Source of the DNA: Bremia lactucae
Taxonomy: Eukaryota; Oomycota; Peronosporomycetes; Peronosporales; Peronosporaceae
DNA: 64,000 nucleotides
Reading direction: 5' to 3'
Assembly: GCF_004359215.1 (NCBI RefSeq)
Contig: NC_090612.1
Span: 3,056,954-3,120,953 of the forward strand
The notes beneath the pieces are model-generated. The model searched no databases and was not told the origin of the DNA. It saw only the letters and a list, made by a program, of their open reading frames with translations. Below are positions 57,690 to 64,000 of this stretch, one piece after another. The first letter of the stretch is position 1. Each line of letters starts with the position of its first letter. The position numbers and the translations under genes are program-made.

Positions 57690-58546
57690 ATGAATCACCT
57701 GATGAATCCATCCAGTAAATACTTTAAATATTTACCGGCTTTATATCGATCGTCATCCGATCGATACACAACACGCAACGGCTTATTGTATTACACTGCC
57801 GTTACCGGCGACACTCCACGTGTCGTCGTCCCAACTCACAATGATTTGCGCTTGCGCATCATGTATGAGTGTCACGATGTACGAACAAGTGGGCCTCGTG
57901 GGCGTTAGAAAACTTATCTTACAGTAAGTCGCGACTTTTACTGGCCCCGCCAGTATCAGTTCATGCGCAAGTACATTCGTGCTTGCGAAGTATGTCAACG
58001 GGTGAAGCCTAGCCCTTCATCCTGTGCACCTCTCCAACCTCTACCAATTCCGGCAGAATGTTTGCAGTCCGTATCTATGGACTTCGTCTTCAATTTCCCA
58101 AAGACGATCACAAAAGCAATGGAATCCTTGTTTTTGTAGACAAATTCAGCAAGATGGTACATCTTGCTGCAGTACCAGAGTCGATTACGGCTCCGGACTG
58201 TGCCCGTGTCCTTATCGACAGGGTGTTCAGACTCCACAGTTTATCCGGTGAACAGGTCTCCGATAAAGATCCACGGTTCACGGCGAAATTTTGGCAATCC
58301 GTGTTCCGATCTCTCGGAACATGGCTGACTATGTCAACATCCGACCACCCACAAACGGATGGTCAAACAAAACGCGTAAATCGCGTCCTCAAAGAGAAAC
58401 TTCGAGATTACGTCCAATCGTATCAGAATTGGAGCGAGTTTTTACCGATGGTCGAATTTGCCATAAATAATTCGGTGCATGCGTCTACAACGCATAGACC
58501 GCTCTTCTTGAATGGCTTACGCCATCCTCGCATACCCACCCAATAA
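57690..58546 (+). pseudogene. Integrase with Glu to Lys change in the DDE triad
   Basis: RIMYECHDV...CEVCQRVK is the H2C2 zinc region, with GHRG changed to GPRG and a stop after it. The core reads SVSMDF, VFVDKFSKMVHLAAVPESI, VSDKDPRF and TDGQTKRVNRVLKEKL. In the related copies the last motif is TER, so the codon at 58370-58372 encodes Lys where the catalytic Glu should be. The same change is in the duplicate copy near 61171. Confidence 0.85.
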
Positions 58547-58686
58547 GAGGGATCTTCTAGTTTAAGGGGGGGTGGACTCGCACGAGCAAAACCATCTCTG
58601 GCTCATGCTCCTCACTCGTCGAAGTTACGAACGACGCGAATGATGCCGGTGTTAGAGCAAGCGACATCGCAAGAGAGATAAATCTC

Positions 58687-59184
58687 ATGGTAGTGCGCTC
58701 AAAGCGCACTGAAAAAGACAAAACAAATGATCCAGTAGAGGAATTTCTGCTGACTCGAGAATCAGTAGTCCGTTTCGTACAGGATTCCGTTGCTAACGCA
58801 GTGAACCGTCAGAAACGGAATGCAGACAAACATGGAAGAGCAAACGTTCTTTCATTCATAATAAATGACCTAGTTCTACACTCTACGGTAAGCTTACCTA
58901 ACTGTGAAGTCACTAATGTGTGTAGCAGTAAACTACTACCAGAGTTCATTGGGCCATTCCGTGTTCTGCATCGTAGAAACAATGCGTACACAATAGAATT
59001 GCCACGTAGGATGCGAACGCATCCTACGTTTTACGTTGGTTGGCTCCGCCCGTACCATCAGTACGCGGTTTCTTCCGTGGACGGATCTCCCCAAAAAAAT
59101 ATTGTGATCACGAACCAGACTCTTATATTGAGTCTGGAGATTCTCATGCGGATTCCGAAGTTCTCCGAAATCGCGATGATCTGA
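58687..59184 (+). pseudogene. Integrase C-terminal domain segment
   Basis: 165-codon frame with LPEFIGPFRVLHRRNNAYTIELPRR and HPTFYVGWLRPYHQ, the SH3-like C-terminal part of gypsy integrase, preceded by a helical basic region (NRQKRNADKHGRANV). It is out of frame with the core. Repeated at 61488-61985 with a single amino-acid difference. Confidence 0.84.
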
Positions 59185-59428
59185 CGACAACTCGTCTCGA
59201 AGAGCGTGATACTTCCGTTCGTACTCCAACATTGAGTTACCACTTTTTGAACGGTCTTCCAACCGTTCGATACGGTAAGCCTGCACCGTCTGTTCCAACG
59301 TTTGACGCATTCACGCTCGTGATCAAGACCCTCCTCCAATACATGGCGTTAGTGGTCGAGTTTATCGATTTTCGACTCTAGATCGGACACACAGGCCTGA
59401 CCTAAATTTTTCTCCTCCACCACAACCA

Positions 59429-59659
59429 TTGGTGGATTCCCACGGTGGTCAACCCTTCCTTGTGGAACGCATCATAAGCCACCGTGATGTGAAGGGGCAA
59501 CGAACGAGTTATCTTGTTCGCTGGCGCGGTTATCCAGCTTCGCATGACAGCTGGGAGCCTCGTTCTCAGCTGGTTGTTGTTGTTGAGGGCCCCGTCCGTC
59601 AGTATGTTGAGACTTATCCGATGGGTCCATCGGAAAACACGCGCCCCTGGCGCCTGTAA
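59429..59659 (+). pseudogene. Chromodomain, copy 1
   Basis: An open 76-codon frame: QPFLVERIISHRDVKGQRTSYLVRWRGYPASHDSWEPRSQL. The three features of a chromodomain fold are visible: the V-E-I entry strand, the YLVRW.GY sheet and the SWEP turn. It ends RPWRL and stop, the natural end of Pol. It is separated by frameshifts from the integrase. An identical copy is at 62230-62460. Confidence 0.9.
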
Positions 59660-59664
59660 ATCAA

Positions 59665-60186
59665 TTGCAAAGCGTTAATCGCATCGCGCATCTCGATAGC
59701 GTTGCGAGCCCTTCCCCATGGCGAAGAAAGGGAATAAACATTCCCTTTACTCATTTCGTGTTGTCAACACAACACGGACACGGATCACCACGTGAGGTAT
59801 GGAAGTCCTGCCTGACGAGACAACCGATGCATTTTATACCTTGCACCGGTTGGAGTTCGTATCTCAAACTTTACGCGAATCGCGTTAAGTCTTTAAAGCC
59901 AAGCTTTGCGTCCAATGTCTTTGACATTTTGAGTTAACGCGCTCCAGGCTTGCATCAGCGAGATTTTATCTTGGTTGTTGTCGCCACTATACCATCGATG
60001 ATTCATAAAAGCATCGAGACAAAAATCTTCATAGCGCGAAAGTTCCTCTCGCTGAGACCAAGGCCATGTAGGTTTGTCGCAATAAATTAGGGATATTTAT
60101 TGTGTGGAGTAGTCTCTCCATAAAAGCTACTGACTAGCCGTTCGGGCAAAAGCCACCGCTTCTTCTCAGCGGCAAGACAAGACATT
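59665..60186 (-). pseudogene. Family C coding segment, copy 1
   Basis: On the minus strand from an ATG at 60184: MSCLAAEKKRWLLPERLVSS then FYGETTPHNKYP and stop; one frame over, KPTWPWSQREELSRYEDFCL then DAFMNHRWYSGDNNQDKISL to KDIGRKAW; then in a third frame a Cys-rich stretch GIKCIGCLVRQD...CPCCV. The composition is clearly protein-like, but I do not recognise the family. It is the start of the internal coding region of the element ending at 63972. Broken by frameshifts. Confidence 0.5.
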
Positions 60187-61123
60187 TTATTGTATGTACT
60201 CGGACACGGACCATGCGTCATTACGCACGGCCCTAAACAGTCCACACCTCTCGCAAAGAATGGCGAGGTGGCTATCCTTCTTTACGGAGAATAATTTCTT
60301 CGTAGAATATAAACTAGAACGACTTAATGTCGTCGCTAATGCGTTATCACGCTGACCCGATTTCGAGCCGGCTGTGCACTCGAGCAGTGAAAATAATCCC
60401 ACTGTTGCAACACTCATTACAAGTGTTCCATCATCACCTCTGTTTGATGACATAAAAAAGCCTACACAGAAGATAAAGACCTTCTCCATTTAATCGATCA
60501 TCTCATGAATTCATTTAATAAATCTTTTAAAGATTTACCGGCTTTATACCGATTGTCGTCCGATCGATACACAACCCGCAACGACTTACTGTACTACATA
60601 GCCGTTGCCAACGACATTCCACGTGTTGTCGTCCCTACTCACAATGATTTGCGCTAGCGCATCATGTATGAGTGTCACGATGCACCAACAAGTGGGCATC
60701 GTGGACATGAAAAAACTTGTCTCACAGTAAGTCGCGACTTTTACTGGTCCCGTTAGTATCACTTCGTGCGCAGGTACTTTCGTGCTTGCGAGGTATGTCG
60801 ACGGATGAAGCCTAGCCCTTCATCTTTTGCACCTTTCAAAACTTTCCCACTTCCGGCAGAATGTTGGCAGTCCATATCTATGGACTTCGTCTTCGGATTT
60901 CATGAAGCCGTCACAAAAATAATGGAATCCTTGTTTTTGTAAACAGATATAGCAAGATGGTACATCTTGTTGCAGTACCAGAACTGATCCTGGCTCCGGG
61001 TTGTGCCCGTTCTTTATCGACACGATATTCAAACTGCACTGTTTACCCGTGAACTGGTCTCGGATAGAGATTTACGGTTCACGACGGAGTTTTAACAATC
61101 CGTGATCCGATCTTGCGGAACTC
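60187..61123 (+). pseudogene. Older gypsy RNase H to integrase fragment
   Basis: Starts abruptly inside RNase H (the YTD.ASLRTA motif reads SDTDHASLRTA) and follows the family through the linker and H2C2 region to the integrase core (about 60890-61120), with many stops. It is collinear with 57385-58322 but much more diverged than the flanking block copies, so it is an older element fragment lying between them. Confidence 0.8.
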
Positions 61124-61487
61124 GGCTGACTATGTCAACATCCGACCACCCACAAACGGATGGTCAAACAAAACGCGTAAATCGCGTCCTCAAAGAGAAA
61201 CTTCGAGATTACGTCCAATCGTATCAGAATTGGAGCGAGTTTTTACCGATGGTCGAATTTGCCATAAATAATTCGGTGCATGCGTCTACAACGCATAGAC
61301 CGCTCTTCTTGAATGGCTTACGCCATCCTCGCATACCCACCCAATAAGAGGGATCTTCTAGTTTAAGGGGGGGTGGACTCGCACGAGCAAAACCATCTCT
61401 GGCTCATGCTCCTCACTCGTCGAAGTTACGAACGACGCGAATGATGTCGGTGTTAGAGCAAGCGACATCGCAAGAGAGATAAATCTC

Positions 61488-61985
61488 ATGGTAGTGCGCT
61501 CAAAGCGCACTGAAAAAGACAAAACAAATGATCCAGTAGAGGAATTTCTGCTGACTCGAGAATCAGTAGTCCGTTTCGTACAGGATTCCGTTGCTAACGC
61601 AGTGAACCGTCAGAAACGGAATGCAGACAAACATGGAAGAGCAAACGTTCTTTCATTCATAATAAATGACCTAGTTCTACACTCTACGGTAAGCTTACCT
61701 AACTGTGAAGTCACTAATGTGTGTAGCAGTAAACTACTACCAGAGTTCATTGGGCCATTCCGTGTTCTGCATCGTAGAAACAATGCGTACACAATAGAAT
61801 TGCCACGTAGGATGCGAACGCATCCTACGTTTTACGTTGGTTGGCTCCGCCCGTACCATCAGTACGCGGTTTCTTCCGTGGACGGATCTCCCCAAAAAAA
61901 TATTGTGATCACGAGCCAGACTCTTATATTGAGTCTGGAGATTCTCATGCGGATTCCGAAGTTCTCCGAAATCGCGATGATCTGA
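61488..61985 (+). pseudogene. Integrase C-terminal segment, copy 2
   Basis: Same 165-codon frame as 58687-59184, with FIGPFRV and THPTFYVGWL; one Asn to Ser change. Not in frame with a functional core. Confidence 0.84.
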
Positions 61986-62229
61986 CGACAACTCGTCTCG
62001 AAGAGCGTGATACTTCCGTTCGTACTCCAACATTGAGTTACCACTTTTTGAACGGTCTTCCAACATTTCGATACGGTAAGCCTGCACCGTCTGTTCCAAC
62101 GTTTGACGCATTCACGCTCGTGATCAAGACCCTCCTCCAATACATGGCGTTAGTGGTCGAGTTTATCGATTTTCGACTCTAGATCGGACACACAGGCCTG
62201 ACCTAAATTTTTCTCCTCCACCACAACCA

Positions 62230-62460
62230 TTGGTGGATTCCCACGGTGGTCAACCCTTCCTTGTGGAACGCATCATAAGCCACCGTGATGTGAAGGGGCA
62301 ACGAACGAGTTATCTTGTTCGCTGGCGCGGTTATCCAGCTTCGCATGACAGCTGGGAGCCTCGTTCTCAGCTGGTTGTTGTTGTTGAGGGCCCCGTCCGT
62401 CAGTATGTTGAGACTTATCCGATGGGTCCATCGGAAAACACGCGCCCCTGGCGCCTGTAA
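62230..62460 (+). pseudogene. Chromodomain, copy 2
   Basis: Identical in protein sequence to 59429-59659. FLVERI, YLVRWRGYPASHDSWEP and the stop are all preserved. Confidence 0.9.
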
Positions 62461-62465
62461 ATCAA

Positions 62466-63450
62466 TTGCAAAGCGTTAATCGCATCGCGCATCTCGATAG
62501 CGTTGCGAGCCCTTCCCCATGGCGAAGAAAGTGAATAAACATTCCCTTTACTCATTTCGTGTTGTCAACACAACACGGACACGGATCACCACGTGAGGTA
62601 TGGAAGTCCTGCCTGACGAGACAACCGATGCATTTTATACCTTGCACCGGTTGGAGTTCGTATCTCAAACTTTACGCGAATCGCGTTAAGTCTTTAAAGC
62701 CAAGCTTTGCGTCCAATGTCTTTGACATTTTGAGTTAACGCGCTCCAGGCTTGCATCAGCGAGATTTTATCTTGGTTGTTGTCGCCACTATACCATCGAT
62801 GATTCATAAAAGCATCGAGACAAAAATCTTCATAGCGCGAAAGTTCCTCTCGCTGAGACCAAGGCCATGTAGGTTTGTCGCAATAAATTAGGGATATTTA
62901 TTGTGTGGAGTAGTCTCTCCATAAAAGCTACTGACTAGCCGTTCGGGCAAAAGCCACCGCTTCTTCTCAGCGGCAAGACAAGACATTGTAGTGCTGCACC
63001 TGCCTGAGTATTACCCACTGAAGCAGGAAAACCACAAGAACTTTTATGACGATGGCTTACGCCATCGTCATCACACTGCGCAGGGATAAGTGCGGGTGAC
63101 GGTACGGGAGACGGTGCTGGAGATGAGGAATCATTCTCATCGTCGGAACCAAACATGCTATAGCGAACGCTATAAACACGACTATGCGATAGAGCCCCCT
63201 CATTCGAAGGCTCATAGTCAGCCGCCTGACGACGTTCAGGCGACTAATCAGCTCTATCCGAGTCGGTCATCTCGTCCGACTCGCATTCATAGTCGACCGC
63301 CAAAGAGGGGTCGCACTCACGTGGTTACTCACCACGTGCACCCGCAAGATTTAGTGTTGCGGGAGAAGATGATACTACGGCAGATGAAATGTCTGCTGCA
63401 AGAGACAATAATGCGTCGCCCACAGCTGAATGTACCGCTGGTGGCAGGCA
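62466..63450 (-). pseudogene. Family C internal coding region, unrecognised
   Basis: Minus strand, directly inside the family C terminal repeat. One frame from about 63450 to 62935 reads, with two or three stops, as a Ser/Pro/acid-rich protein: VGDALLSLAADISSAVVSSS, ECESDEMTDSDRAD, ERRQAADYEPSNEG, then MFGSDDENDSSSPAPSPVPS and NTQAGAALQCLVL. It then shifts into the MSCLAAEKKRWLLPERL segment described for copy 1. The position just inside a terminal repeat and the acidic low-complexity start would suit a gag-like or accessory protein. No known domain; function not assigned. Confidence 0.5.
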
Positions 63451-63972
63451 CGTCGTAATGCGGCCACGCTCTACTTAGACACACACCTTAGCAGCGAGGA
63501 AGCGGTTAAATCAGCCTCTCTTGCGTGCAGTGAGGTAGTTGTGGTGGGCGCCTTAGCGACCTCACCCAACGCACTAATTACTATAGTAAAGTGTCGTCAC
63601 GGGAGCGGTAATCCGACTCCTCGTCTGCACATACTAAGTAGAAAGTAGTTTTCAGACTGATTTATGTTTAATCGCACAAAATATAAATATCTATTTTTAC
63701 CAATCAAAAATGTCATCTCTGTAGATAACACTAAAATATATTGCGAGCATATCTTTCTAGATACCTCGCGTAACGGATGACGCTAGCCATCATCCCTCCT
63801 TATGTGAATGCACCTATGTGCATCACATACCCAGGGATTAATCACAAATGTGAAGAACCACACCCAAGTAGTGGGTCTTATAACTTTATTTAAGTAATTG
63901 GCCATCCCCTTAAGTACACCAAGTGTATTTAACGGGAACTGTGTAACATAAGGGCAACTTTAGCCCGTTACA
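63446..63972 (-). repeat. Family C terminal repeat, copy 2 (inverted)
   Basis: Reads on the minus strand from TGTAACGGGCTAAAGTTGCCC at 63972 inwards. It shares about 520 bp with 12944-13467, including the GTAGAGCGTGGCCGCATTACGAC end. Small indels and substitutions separate the copies. Only this end of the element is in the window. Confidence 0.78.
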
Positions 63973-64000
63973 ACCGCAGCCGAAGGTACCGCACTATAGG

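Larger units (their letters stand above)
54218..59659 (+). mobile_element. Ty3/gypsy chromodomain element, 3' LTR missing
   Basis: 5' LTR, gag, protease, RT, RNase H, integrase and chromodomain in order over 5.4 kb, with frameshifts between and within domains. It is the best preserved copy of the family also seen at 3.7-10.5 and 15.6-18.1 kb. It has no 3' LTR: after the chromodomain stop at 59657-59659 the sequence changes to an unrelated minus-strand coding segment. The last 1.3 kb is part of a block repeated at 61124-62987. Confidence 0.86.
58323..60186 (+). repeat. 1.86-kb near-identical block, copy 1
   Basis: Compared with 61124-62987 (constant offset 2801) I find only about five base changes, for example at 58647, 59112, 59264-59266 and 59731, i.e. 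about 99.7% identity. To the left the two copies are homologous but clearly divergent; to the right they are unrelated. The block spans the integrase core end, the integrase C-terminus, the chromodomain and a minus-strand family C segment. Confidence 0.95.
61124..62987 (+). repeat. 1.86-kb near-identical block, copy 2
   Basis: Second copy of 58323-60186. Here the right end is continuous with the rest of the family C element (62988-63972), so this copy probably keeps the original junction. Confidence 0.95.

Noticed and set aside
59665..59937. 90-codon plus-strand frame after the chromodomain, also in the second copy
   Set aside because: The minus strand reads more protein-like and is continuous with the family C coding region.

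Overview
The window looks like a draft scaffold from an oomycete, most likely a Phytophthora or downy-mildew type genome. The evidence is compact genes with 60-75 nt GT-AG introns, a FYVE/GRAM/myotubularin phosphatase, several AT-rich-LTR Ty3/gypsy lineages with chromodomains, Ty1/copia debris, and two runs of exactly 100 N (12175-12274, 18144-18243). Species cannot be told from the sequence alone.

Layout. 1-3081 holds two convergent host genes: the 3' end of a LarB-like (AIR-carboxylase fold) gene with five introns, and a membrane-anchored purple-acid-phosphatase-like metallophosphatase. 3.7-24.3 kb is nested, decayed retrotransposons: a gypsy copy with both LTRs (3698-10458), a further LTR fragment, a second LTR family cut by an assembly gap, one copy of an unclassified repeat ('family C'), an integrase block lying head-to-head with an RNase H/RT block, and a longer minus-strand gypsy copy (18.2-24.3 kb) with gag, protease, RT, RNase H, integrase and a broken chromodomain.

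24.5-47.6 kb is a host gene island: an ankyrin protein, a PHD-finger (plus Tudor-like) nuclear protein, MOCS3/Uba4 (sulfur-carrier activation for tRNA thiolation and molybdopterin), an ODR4-like ER membrane protein, two paralogous small Cys-rich proteins resembling plant FCS-like zinc fingers, a FYVE-GRAM-myotubularin phosphoinositide phosphatase, and a tRNA-Ser(UGA). Neighbouring genes are often convergent or divergent with short spacers. No shared pathway is evident beyond general housekeeping.

49.2-64 kb is again mobile-element territory: a solo LTR with a perfect 5-bp target duplication, copia fragments on both strands, a gypsy element with decayed gag-pol, and a composite 1.86-kb block (integrase end, chromodomain and an oppositely oriented family-C coding segment) present twice at about 99.7% identity. 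The window ends in a second, inverted copy of the family C terminal repeat.

The points most worth following up are the eukaryotic LarB-like gene, the FCS-like zinc-finger paralogue pair, the FYVE-GRAM-MTM architecture, the near-identical composite block, and the unrecognised family C coding sequence.
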